Shown: positions 54,881-64,000 of the stretch, in pieces
Position numbering within the stretch: the stretch's first letter is position 1
Layout: each line of letters begins with the position of its first letter
NCBI RefSeq assembly: GCF_950295315.1
Contig: NC_080171.1
Location: forward strand, 35,715,698 to 35,779,697
DNA: 64,000 nt
Origin: Erinaceus europaeus
Lineage: Eukaryota; Chordata; Mammalia; Eulipotyphla; Erinaceidae
Direction of reading: 5' to 3'
The notes under the pieces: model-generated
Told to the model about the DNA's origin: nothing
The model's database searches: none
Seen by the model: the letters and a program-made list of their open reading frames with translations, nothing else
Position numbers and translations under genes: made by a program

Positions 54881-55276
54881 ATGGAGGGCCAAAGTATAGG
54901 ATTAGAGTCAATGAGAGTTAAGAAACTCAGGATTAGAGGAACATAGGATGCCAATTTAGGTATATACATTCTTAGTAGATTAGGACTCTTAATAATTTCT
55001 TTTTAAGACTCTAACAATTTTTGATTGAACTATTATCATGAAGGCAGGTCTGAGACATATCTGGGAGGATGGCATTAGAATAGACTGTGGGACTTGAGAA
55101 TTGGACTAAGGCAGAGAGGAGCTCCCATACTGAAATAAAAGGAAATTATATAAATATATATATTTATTAACTGTATCATAGAAATATGACCTGGAGCCCA
55201 TGTCTATTAATATATAGCATGATGCCGGTGTGACCTCTGGGTCCCTGTCAGGTTAAGTTCACATTTTATTTTTTTA

Positions 55277-55497
55277 ATTTTATTTATTTATTTATTTAAT
55301 TTTTAGATAAGACAGAGAGAAATGGAGAGAGGAGGGGAAGACAGAGAGGGGGAAAGATAGAAACCAGCAGACCTGCTTCGCCACCTGTGAAGCGACTCCC
55401 CTGCAGGTAGGGAGGCAGAGGCTCGAACTGGGATCCTTCCACGGTCCTTGCGCTTCACGCCATGTGCACTTAACCCACTGCACTACTGCCTGACTCC
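55277..55497 (-). mobile_element. tRNA-derived SINE, main family
   Basis: (TTTA)n tail complement, 'gacagagagaaatggagagaggaggggaagac', 'cctgcttcgccacctgtgaagcgactcccctgcagg', box B complement 'ggctcgaactggg', and head complement 'cccactgcactactgcctgactcccc'. T-rich flanks suggest a duplication of 'attttattttttta' type. Confidence 0.95.
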
Positions 55498-55608
55498 CCC
55501 TATTTTTTATTTTTTAATATGGACAAAAGAGATAAATTAACCTAGCTGAAAGAAAACCCACTGGTACTTTTTCTTTTATAAAGTAGATATAATTAAAATA
55601 TTTGATTT

Positions 55609-55626
55609 AAAATACCATTAAGAGGG
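55609..55626. repeat. Target-site duplication, left copy (L1 at 55627)
   Basis: The 18-bp 'aaaataccattaagaggg' is repeated exactly at 57318-57335. Confidence 0.96.
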
Positions 55627-57035
55627 TTGGAAGAATTAACATCATCAAAATGAATATATTACCCAGAGCCATCTACAAATTTAATGCTATCCCCATCAAG
55701 ATCCCAAGCACATTTTTTAGGAGAATAGAACAAATGCTACAAATGTTTATCTGGAACCAGAAAAGACCTAGAATTGCCAAAACAATCTTGAGAAAAAAGA
55801 ACAGAACTGGAGGCATCACACTCTCAGATCTCAAACTGTATTATAGGGCCACTGTCATCAAAACTGCTTGGTACTGGAACATGAATAGACACACTGACCA
55901 GTGGAATAGAATTGAGAGCCCAGAAATGAGGCCCCACACCTATGGACATCTAATCTTTGACAAAGGGGCCCAAACTATTACATAGGGAAAGCAGAGTCTC
56001 TTCAACAAATGGTGTTGGAAACAATGCGTTGAAACATGCAGAAGAATAAAACTGAATCACTCTATTTCACCAAATACAAAAGTAAATTCCAAGTGGATCA
56101 AGGACTTGGATGTTAGACCACAAAGTATCAAATACTTAGAGGAAAATACTGGCAGAACTCTTTTCTGCATAAATTTTAAAGACATTTTCAATGAAACGAA
56201 TCTAATTACAAAGAAGACTAAGGCAAGTATAAACCTATGGGACTACATCAAATTAAAAAGCTTCTCACAGCAAAAGAAACCACTACATAAACCAAGAGAC
56301 CCCTCACAGAATGGGAGAAGATCTTTACATGTCATACATCAGATAAGAGTTTAATAACCAACATATATAAAGAGCTTGCCAGACTCAACAACAAGACAAC
56401 AAATAACCCCATCCAAAAATGGGGGGAGGACTTGGACAGAATATTCACCACAGAAGAGATCCAAAAGGCTGAGAAACACATGAAAAAAATGCTCCAAGTC
56501 TCTGATTGTCAGAGAACTGCAAATAAAGACAACAATGAGATATCACTTCACTCCTGTGAGAATGTCATACATCAGAAAAGGTAACAGCAGCAAATGCTGG
56601 AGAGGGTGTGGGGTCAAAGGAACCCTCCTCCACTGCTGGTGGGAATGTCAATTGGTACAACCTCTGTGGAGAACAGTCTGGAGAACTCTCAGAAGGCTAG
56701 AAATGGACCTACCCTATGACCCTGCAATTCCTCTCCTGGGGATATAGCCTAAGGAACTCAACACATCCATCCAAAAAGATCTGTGTACACATATGTTCTT
56801 GGCAGCACAATTTGTAATAGCCAAAACTTGGAAGCAACCCAGGTGTCCAACAACAGATGAGTGGCTGAGCAAGTTGTGGTATATATACACAATGGAACAC
56901 TACTCAGCTGTAAAAAATGGTGACTTCACCGTTTTCAGCCGATCTTAGATGGACCTTGAAAAAATCATATTGAGTGAAATAAGTCAGAAACAGAAGGATG
57001 AATATGGGATGATCTCACTCTCAGGCAGAAGTTGA
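55627..57035 (+). pseudogene. L1 ORF2 C-terminal remnant
   Basis: [28 protein letters not shown], then FDKGAQTIT followed by a stop, LDVRPQSIKYLEENTGRTL and [25 protein letters not shown]. Stops and frame changes occur near 55984, 56275 and 56746. It ends in a degraded MISLSGRS-like C-terminus. Confidence 0.92.
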
Positions 57036-57317
57036 AAAACAAGATCAGAAAAGAAAACACAAGTAGAACCTGAAATGGAATTGGCATATTGCCCCCACGT
57101 AAAAGTCTCTGGGGTGGGTGCCCCAAGTAAAAGACTCTGGGGTGGGTGGGTGGGGAGAATACAGGCCCATTAAGGATGATAAATGACATAGTGGGGGTTG
57201 TATTGTTAAATGGGGAACTGGGGAATGTTATGCATGTACAAACTATTGTATTTACTGTTGAATGTAAAACATTAATTCCCCAATAAAGAAATAAATTTAA
57301 AAATAAATAAATAAAAT
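55627..57317 (+). mobile_element. 5'-truncated L1 of the short-3'UTR lineage (1.7 kb)
   Basis: It starts in ORF2 at 'ttggaagaattaacatcatc' and ends with a ~290-bp 3'UTR: 'aaaagtctctggggtggg', 'ggcccattaaggatgataaatgac', 'gtaaaacattaattccccaataaagaaa', then an (AAAT)n tail. This 3'UTR shares no obvious sequence with the long type, although the ORF2 parts are similar. The 18-bp duplication is perfect. Confidence 0.96.
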
Positions 57318-57335
57318 AAAATACCATTAAGAGGG
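57318..57335. repeat. Target-site duplication, right copy (L1 at 55627)
   Basis: Exact match of 55609-55626. Confidence 0.96.
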
Positions 57336-57376
57336 AATATTTAATGCTGAACATGATTCAATAGAAGTTTTTTGTA

Positions 57377-58445
57377 GCCTAGACCAAGTAGACCAGAAGC
57401 AACCAATAGCACAGCTATATACAAGATACTGGATACTGTACAGCAAACCCTAACAAAAGGACTTTTCAAAGTTAACCCAATTACCAAATAATGTGATGAT
57501 AACATTAACTATTGATTGTCTTTTGGAACCCTAAGACAGCAGGAACCTCACATCTCCACTATAGAGCCTCTACTTCCCTCAGTCCTGGAACCCTTGGATA
57601 GGGCCCACTTTCCCATATGCCTCTCCTGGAACCCTTCGATAGGGCCCACTTTCCCGTATGCCTCTCCCAATCCATATCAAATAATGTTGCATCTGCTGAT
57701 CACAACCTAATCAACGCAATGATTGCCACCTCAACATGCTTCACTTCAGACTGTGTCCAGAGACTTCATGTGTGGAATGACAACCCTTCAGCTTCATTAC
57801 TCGGGTGAGACCTTTCCTTTCATAGTATACTCTAATTCCATCTTAGGTGGTTCACTTTCTAACAAAGTCCCAAAACCTAGATATACACCAGTTTCTATGA
57901 GAGAGCGCATATGTTCATAAGTATCCATAAACTACTGCAAAATATATACCTGAAAGCAGAAGTACACTAGAGTTTGCAGTGAGTAACCCCCTAATACTTC
58001 CTCTCCACTATTCCAACCTTTGGGTCCATGATTGCTCAACAATTTGTTTGGCTTTGTATGTTAACTCTCTTTTCAGTCACCAGGTTCCAGATGTCATCAG
58101 GATGCCGGCCAGGCTTCCCTGGACTGAAGACCCCACCAGTGTGTCCTGGAGCTCAGCTTCCCCAGAGACCCACCGTACTAGGGAAAGAGAGAGGCAGACT
58201 GGGAGTATGGACTGACCAGTCAACGTCCATGTTTAGCAGGGAAGCAATTACAGAAACCAGACCTTCCACCTTCTGCAACCCACAGAGACACTGGGTCCAT
58301 GTTCCCAGAGGGATAGAGAATGGGAAAGCTATCAGGGGAGGGGATGGGATATGGAGATTGGGTGGTGGGAATTGTGTGCAGTTGTATCCCTCCTACCCTA
58401 TGGTTTTTTTAATTTATCCTTTCTTAAATAAAAAAAATTAAAAAA
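57377..58445 (+). mobile_element. L1 3'UTR fragment (long type) with internal tandem duplication
   Basis: It begins at 'gcctagaccaagtagaccag' and continues to 'cctttcttaaataaaaaaa'. It contains a duplicated ~42-bp segment (57585-57667: 'ggaacccttggatagggccc...' then 'ggaacccttcgatagggccc...'). 'agaagttttttg' upstream and 'agaagtgttttttt' downstream may be an imperfect target-site duplication. Confidence 0.92.
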
Positions 58446-58619
58446 TGTAAAAAAAGAAGTGTTTTTTTCTCACTTAATTGAGGTAAATAATGCTTTACAA
58501 GATAGTTATTGTCATATAAGTAGATTTTTTAAGTATATTATTTTTATTGTAATGACAGTTAACTTCTGTAATAAATAAATGCAAATATTTACATTTATCT
58601 AAATGTATATAAATATACT

Positions 58620-58822
58620 GGGTTGTTAGGATAGAGAGAAATGGAGAGAGGAGGGGAAGACAGAGAGGGCGAGAGAAAGACAGACACCTGCAGACCTGCT
58701 TCACCACCTGTGACGCGATTCCCTGCAGGTGGGGAGCTGGGGACTCAAACCGGGATCCTTATACTGGTCCTTGCACTTTGCACCATGTGTGCTTAACCCA
58801 CTGCACTACCGCCCTGATTCCC
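58620..58822 (-). mobile_element. tRNA-derived SINE, main family
   Basis: 'aggatagagagaaatggagagaggaggggaagac', 'cctgcttcaccacctgtgacgcgattcc', box B complement 'gactcaaaccggg', head complement 'cccactgcactaccgccctgattccc'. Confidence 0.94.
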
Positions 58823-58959
58823 TATAATACAACTTTCTTAACCACTTATCTCTCATTGAATGTTTGGGATGTTTTTTAAACTGGGCAATTACAAATACAG
58901 TCTGGATGTGTCTCAAAACATTGGAAACAGACATATCAAACAATCAGACAACTCTTTTC

Positions 58960-59075
58960 TTATGGATTTGCACCCCACAACACCTGTATGAAGAGATCTA
59001 TGTACACCCATGCTCATAGCAGCTCTATTTACAATGGCTCAATTTTGGAAACAATCCAAATGTCCAATGACAGAA
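58960..59075 (+). mobile_element. Ancient L1 ORF2 fragment
   Basis: 'gatctatgtacacccatgctcatagcagctctatttacaatgg...ttttggaaacaatccaaatgtccaatgac' is the conserved L1 ORF2 3' block in decayed form. Confidence 0.75.
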
Positions 59076-59349
59076 GTGTTTCGAGTGCATTTTACCTAAA
59101 GCACGTTTTATAAATGATACTAACATTAACAACCAGATTGAATCATCAATGTCACCTGACCTGGGGGTCTGAATGATGAAAGTAGTATGAACAGTAAGAA
59201 AAGGGCATGAAGCTAACCCAACTAATGACAAACACATGAATGTTATGGTTTGTGACCTCACTCCTAGGAGAGTACACAGTCCTGTAACAGCCCCTCCGTC
59301 TCTTTCCCTGGCTTTATTGGCATATAATTGACACTGTGTGTTTAGTACA

Positions 59350-59580
59350 CTTTATTTTTATTGCCACCAGGGTTATTGCTGGGCCTTAATGCTTGCACTA
59401 CCAATCTATTACTCCCAGCAGTCATCCCCCACTTTGTAAAAAAATTAGATAGAACAGAGAAAATTGAGATAGGGGAGGGAAAACAGAGAGATAAAGAGAG
59501 ATACAGCAGACCAGCTTCTCTTAGGAAGCTTCCCCTCACCCACCCCTGCAGGTAAGAAGTGGGTATTTGATCTGTTCTCA
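59350..59580 (-). mobile_element. tRNA-derived SINE, long 3' form
   Basis: 3' module complement ('gccaccagggttattgctgggcc', 'cactaccaatctattactcccagc'), then body complement and 'agcttctcttaggaagcttcccctcacc', with the head largely lost. Confidence 0.85.
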
Positions 59581-59581
59581 T

Positions 59582-59690
59582 GTGCCACAGTGGCTAAAGT
59601 GATGGATACATAAACATGAAGGCCTAGTTTCAATCCCCAGCATTATATATTCCAGAGTGACACTCTGGTTCTATCTCATAAAAGAAAAAA
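59582..59690 (+). mobile_element. SINE, second family-like
   Basis: 'gccacagtggctaaagtgatgg', box-B-like 'tagtttcaatccccagc', 'agagtgacactctggttc' and an A-rich tail. Confidence 0.65.
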
Positions 59691-59696
59691 AAATCA

Positions 59697-60030
59697 GGGG
59701 CCAGGCGGTAGCACAGCAGGTAAAGTACACATGGCATAAAGGCATTGACTGGCATAAGGATCCCAGTTCAAGCCCCCAGCTCCCCACCTGTAGGACACAA
59801 GAGGTGAAGCAGATCTACAAGTGTCTTTCTCTCCCTGTCTCTGCCTTCCCCTTCTCTCTCGATTTCTCTCTGTTCTATCCAACAACAATGACAACAACAA
59901 TAATAACAACAACAACAATGATAAACAACAAAGGCAACAAAAGGGGGGGAGTGGCCTCTGGGAGCAGTAGATTCGTAGTGCAGGCACTAAGCCTCAGTGA
60001 TAACCCTGGAAGCAAAAAAAAAATCTTTTA
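59697..60030 (+). mobile_element. tRNA-derived SINE, long 3' form, full length
   Basis: 'ggggccaggcggtagcacagcagg', box B 'agttcaagccccc', body, (CAA)n, then the extra 3' module 'tggcctctgggagcagtagattcgtagtgcaggcactaagcc...gataaccctgg' and a poly(A) run. It is the clearest example of the long form. Confidence 0.93.
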
Positions 60031-61580
60031 AAAAAGATTTATATTCTCAACAACATAATCCTTTCTTCTAATTTGCTTCTTCCTTGCCTCCTTTCATTTC
60101 CAAACATGTATCTCCCCAAAATAAATAGGTAAACAGTACTCAAACATTGTCTGATCTCATAGAAATCAGACACCCCTGGCTGTAAGGACATCTGAGGCAA
60201 GGGTAGCTATTCCATGTGGTGTAGTCTGATGTTATCATCAGGATACATTTGTTTGGAATTCAGAGGAATCCAAAAATAAATGAACTAGCTCAGAAACATT
60301 TGATGAAGACACCGTTGAAAGGCTCTGTCTACCCCTGGCCACTGTGTGGCAGAACTCAGCCTGGTCTCTCCACCCTTCCTCCTCAGTTTCCTCTGAAGCA
60401 GCTCTCGTTGTCTGCCAGGGCATATTTAGCAAAGAAATTCTTCAAGTACCACTGTGAAGCATCCAGCAAACACACCAGCTCTAAACTTAGTCTTACATAT
60501 GTAGCCAGAGACATAGATAAATATAGAGGCCTAGAAATACATACAGAACTCCAGAAGAACGTGCTCTGGGCCAGAAACATATTGTGAAAAATGCAAATAT
60601 CTCAGTGTCTGCTGCTGCTGCTGAAACTGTGCCCTTTAGCACTTTCCTAGCTCCATCTTCCTCTCTTGTTCTCTCACCACCATGCCCACCCCCATTCCCA
60701 GTAGCTTCCCATCTGTTTATTTTTTTTTCCAACCTTCCATTTTAGAAAATATGGTAACACCTCTTAAAAATAAGAAAAAAAAATATGCTGCCACAAATAC
60801 CACTGCCAGGTGTAACATATGATGCTACTTCTGGGAGTCGGGGGGAACAAATTGCATGAGAGAGGCTGCATTCAAACGTTCTTACAAAGGTTACCGGAAA
60901 TGGATTTTATCCATTTGGTCTGAACTCTGCTCATTCCTGGTTAGATTTCAGGTCTGCTTTGTACTTTAAAGAAATTGTATAATCCAGGCCTTGTCATCAG
61001 CTTTCTTAATTTATTTCCTTGAAATGACAATCCTGGCAGAGGCAGGCCTGCCTCTCAAATGTCTGGATTACAGTATAGCTATAGAAACAGGTGTTAAAGT
61101 GCCTTGAATGTCAAGTTACACTGGTACTCTGCACATGGCGTTCTATAAGGACGGCATGTTATTTTACATGCTGACCAGAGCAACCGCATCCTTTTCCCTG
61201 ATTCACTATAGACTGTCAAGAAGGAGTAGATTTACTCATATGAACTTTGACATTTTGTCTAGCATAGAGAAATGAAGATGGCAAATTTTTTGTGTTTGCT
61301 AAAGCTCTGATTCAAGTTCCCTGTCCTGCAATACTAATAATAACAATAATAAAGACAAAACAAAGTGAAAAGAAGAGAGAACTCAGAAATAATTTCTTTT
61401 CCATGGGCTCAGAATTCCTCATCTTAGTCTAGGAAAGGAGAAAAGCAAGAATATTATAAGATAGCATCCTTTTATGAATATGCTCTTTCCATAACTTTCA
61501 TGAGGAAGTCTACTCCAGATGTCAGAGATCTAGAGATCTCAGCATCATTACAGAGAAAAAGCCATTTTCAATAATATTCT
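60031..61580. other. ~1.5 kb free of recent repeats
   Basis: It has intermediate GC and complex sequence. A plus-strand frame at 60249-60587 has no recognisable domain and no splice context I can support. Part of 60840-61300 could be conserved non-coding sequence, but I cannot test that here. Confidence 0.4.
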
Positions 61581-61584
61581 ATAA

Positions 61585-61728
61585 GGAACAAAAAGAAGAG
61601 AAGAGAAAAGAAAAGGAAAGAAGAGAAAAGAGAAGAGAAGACAATAAAAGAAAAAAGAAAAAGGAAAGGAAAGAAAAGAAAAGAAAAGAAAAGAAAAGAA
61701 AAGAAAAGAAAAGAAAAGAAAAAAAACA
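61585..61728 (+). repeat. (GAAAA)n/(GGAAA)n purine tract
   Basis: A/G-only sequence ending in ~11 tandem AAAAG units. Confidence 0.96.
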
Positions 61729-61869
61729 TTGCCTGCTATTAATTTGACATACTCAGAAAGAAAAGGCAGCGAAGAGATGGATAGTTCTAGAGAAGCCGCC
61801 ATGTAGTAGCCAGGCAATCAGAAGTGAGTTATTGTATTTCATTTCATCTTTACAAACAGCACTGCAGGG

Positions 61870-62010
61870 GAGATATAATCCCTGTTTTATGGGAAAGGAA
61901 ACTGAGACTCAGAGAGGTTAAGTAATATGCTCAAGGCCTCAAGGTTATAAGTGCAACAGCCAGAATTCAATCTGAGCTTTGTCTACAAAGCCTATGTTCT
62001 TTCCACTGAA
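61870..62010 (-). mobile_element. MIR (ancient mammalian SINE)
   Basis: The complement follows the MIR core: 'ggaaactgagactcagagaggttaagtaatatgctcaagg' on the plus strand mirrors the conserved 'cctcagtttcc...' core, followed by the degraded tRNA-proximal part near 'gcctatgttctttccactg'. Confidence 0.88.
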
Positions 62011-62292
62011 TCAACCTAGACAGCAAGTTTAGGGCATGTAAGGCCAAACTGGCAGCCCCTCTTCCTGGCAAGTTTTCTCTTCAGTTTAACTGGTTGGAAA
62101 AAAAAAAAGGCATCATATCTCTGGTTGGGACACAATAATTAGGTGCAGTACCAGGACACTCAAATCAAGTTGGCATGGCTACAACTTCTATATTAACATT
62201 ACTCAATTGAAATTTCATCCAACCTTGATGAGTTATTCAGTCAAAGCCTAATTTAAATAGATGTTGAGAAACTCTACCCTTTCAAAACACAG

Positions 62293-62293
62293 G

Positions 62294-62332
<39 letters not shown>
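62293..62332 (+). repeat. (CA)n microsatellite
   Basis: Pure CA dinucleotide run. Confidence 0.97.
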
Positions 62333-62334
<2 letters not shown>

Positions 62335-62424
62335 CTGGATCCTATTTGTTTCCTATATAATACTCACTATGGTTTTTGGTGTGACAAGGGCCTATGACAG
62401 TCAAAATCAGAAACAGATAACAGT

Positions 62425-62624
62425 NNNNNNNNNNNNNNNNNNNNNNNNNNNNNNNNNNNNNNNNNNNNNNNNNNNNNNNNNNNNNNNNNNNNNNNNNNNN
62501 NNNNNNNNNNNNNNNNNNNNNNNNNNNNNNNNNNNNNNNNNNNNNNNNNNNNNNNNNNNNNNNNNNNNNNNNNNNNNNNNNNNNNNNNNNNNNNNNNNNN
62601 NNNNNNNNNNNNNNNNNNNNNNNN
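62425..62624. other. Assembly gap (200 N)
   Basis: Exactly 200 unresolved bases, likely a scaffold placeholder. Reading frames across it are meaningless. Confidence 1.
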
Positions 62625-62811
62625 AGAAGGAAGAAAGAGAAAGAAGAAGAAAGAAGAAAGAAGAGAAAGAGAAAGAAAACAGAAACAGAGACATATGCAG
62701 CACTGCTTCATCACTTGTGAAGCTTCCCCTGCAGGTAGGGTCTGGGGCTTGAAACTGGCATTGAAGCATGGTAATGAACACACTATACCAGGTGCATCAC
62801 CACCTGGCCCC
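62625..62811 (-). mobile_element. SINE (minus strand), 3' part lost in the gap
   Basis: (GAA)-rich tract 62625-62675, 'gcagcactgcttcatcacttgtgaagcttcccctgcagg', box B complement 'gcttgaaactgg', head complement 'caggtgcatcaccacctggcccc'. Confidence 0.88.
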
Positions 62812-62819
62812 TGTAGTTT

Positions 62820-63724
62820 CTTTTTCAATCTTCATTAATTGATGAGACATAAGTAATGCTACCATGAATGCATTTGGCTTTGAGTTATAATAGTTAGACT
62901 ATATCTTTCAATCATGTGGAATTATTGCTATAATCCATGCAGAGAAAAGAATCTATAAAAGCATAACTGTGCATTTCCTATAATATCCATCTTCTTCACA
63001 CCTGGAAAAAGCCTGGAAAGAGTAATCAGCAAGACTTATAACAATAAGGATGCAGGTCAAAGGAAGAAAAAATTGTTTCCTGAAACCCTTCATGGGGAAC
63101 TTCCTTCAGTGTACTATTCTAGCATCAGGTGAGAAGGTAGGGGAGAGGACTAACGGAGTTCATATCTTATATATTGAAGAGAGAATGGAATTCATTAATT
63201 ATACTGGCATAATTGATAAGGAAGTATTGCCAAATCTCCCTACAAGTTCATGCGGAGTCTGCTCTGTAGACTAGGAACTTGTGAGACAGAGAGAACACCC
63301 ACACAGTCCAAACAAACTTAAACATTAGACACTAAGGAGGTAAATAATAATCTACATTTTTGAAGAATGAATTTATTGTCACAATTCAAGGTCACAGAGA
63401 TAGTAAATGATGTCGGGATCTGAGCTCTGAGATGCCTGCTACCTAATCGTTCCTGCATTGTTCTAAGATTATGGGAACAGTTGGGTGTGCCTTCTTTAAT
63501 TTGTGGGATAACCAAGTCCCTTCTATATTGTTGAATTGAACCCAAATTCCAGGCCCTTAATGTGCACAGATGTTAGAATTCTATAGTCAGTTACTCTTCT
63601 TATTTATCACTACTTTCTATGACTCACCATCTAGATCTAAGTCTCATTTCAGTAAATTTGATTTCTTTTCCCATTTTGTTTCTGCTTTTGAAAATAACCC
63701 TTTTACAACTATTTGGGAAATAGC
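62820..63724. other. Mostly unrecognised, with a possible MIR fragment
   Basis: 'caaggtcacagagatagtaaatgatgtcgggatctgagctc' at ~63386-63430 resembles the MIR core in minus orientation. The rest is anonymous. Confidence 0.45.
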
Positions 63725-63870
63725 AGTGTTGTGGTCCAGGAGGTGGCACAGTAGATAAAGCATTGGAGTTCTGAGTTTGATCACCAGCAACACATGTACC
63801 AGAGTAATGTCTGGTTTTCTCTCTCTCCTCCTACTTTTCTAATAAATAAATGAAAAAGAATTTAAAAAAG
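63725..63870 (+). mobile_element. SINE, second family-like
   Basis: 'gtccaggaggtggcacagtagataaagcattgg', box-B-like 'gagtttgatcaccagc', 'aatgtctggttttctctctc' and an AATAAATAAATG tail. Confidence 0.75.
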
Positions 63871-63949
63871 GAAATGGAAGTGTTGAAAGAAAGGAGTAAG
63901 AAACAATAAAATTTTCATTTTAAGCACCAAAAGGATTTATTTGTGATGT

Positions 63950-64000
63950 ATCCATTTATTCAACATTAATTGAATACCCATGATGTGTTTGATACGTCTG
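63950..64000 (+). mobile_element. Possible L2 fragment, cut by window end
   Basis: 'ccatttattcaacattaattgaatacccatgatgtgttt' resembles the start of the L2 3' conserved segment. Confidence 0.4.

Noticed and set aside
60249..60587. Candidate host exon (112-codon frame)
   Set aside because: There is no recognisable domain and no supported splice sites. The frame is of a length expected by chance and overlaps other open frames on the opposite strand.
62261..62828. Frames spanning the N gap
   Set aside because: The gap contributes unknown residues. The flanks are microsatellite and SINE.

Overview
The window is mammalian nuclear DNA, most probably from a hedgehog (family Erinaceidae). The main marker is a Vingi-type non-LTR retrotransposon at 50137-53204 with an internally deleted relative at 2781-3348. 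As I recall the literature, Vingi elements among mammals are known only from hedgehogs. Around it lie about forty tRNA-derived SINEs of insectivore type and several L1 copies with an unusual ~1.3 kb 3'UTR. I found no single-copy host gene or exon. Nearly every long reading frame belongs to a retrotransposon or is a translated simple repeat.

Layout. 1-3602: degraded L1 pieces, one split by the short Vingi copy, which still has an intact 156-codon frame. 3603-8323: anonymous sequence, SINEs and an ancient L1. 8324-11609: a 5'-truncated L1 between 52-bp target-site duplications. 11610-23817: SINEs, L1 3'UTR pieces and old L1 fragments. 23818-29002: an L1 with both ends present (5'UTR with two related promoter-like units, ORF1 start) but lacking most of ORF1 and the ORF2 endonuclease. 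29003-34565: SINEs and ~1 kb of purine-rich tract. 34566-36384: minus-strand L1 with the best preserved ORF2 frame. 37964-40594: another L1 with a SINE at its 3' junction. 40595-50136: SINEs, an inverted L1 pair, a polypyrimidine tract, a solo LTR and anonymous sequence. 50137-53204: the near-complete Vingi. 53205-64000: L1 pieces of two 3'UTR types, SINEs, an MIR, possible L2 pieces and a 200-base assembly gap (62425-62624).

How the parts relate. Vingi and L1 encode the endonuclease and reverse transcriptase that copy RNA into DNA at the target site. The SINEs, the internally deleted Vingi and the internally deleted L1 lack complete machinery and presumably move with proteins supplied by others. 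Many insertions can be closed exactly by their target-site duplications, which gives a relative order of events.

The most interesting observation is that the first ~70 nt of both Vingi copies can be folded by hand into the nested double pseudoknot of an HDV-like self-cleaving ribozyme, with helix P1 beginning at the first nucleotide of the element. The short copy keeps this 5' segment and the 3' coding end, joined in frame. Next are the 5'-complete internally deleted L1, an identical 4-nt ORF2 frameshift in three separate L1 insertions, and the 52-bp duplication.
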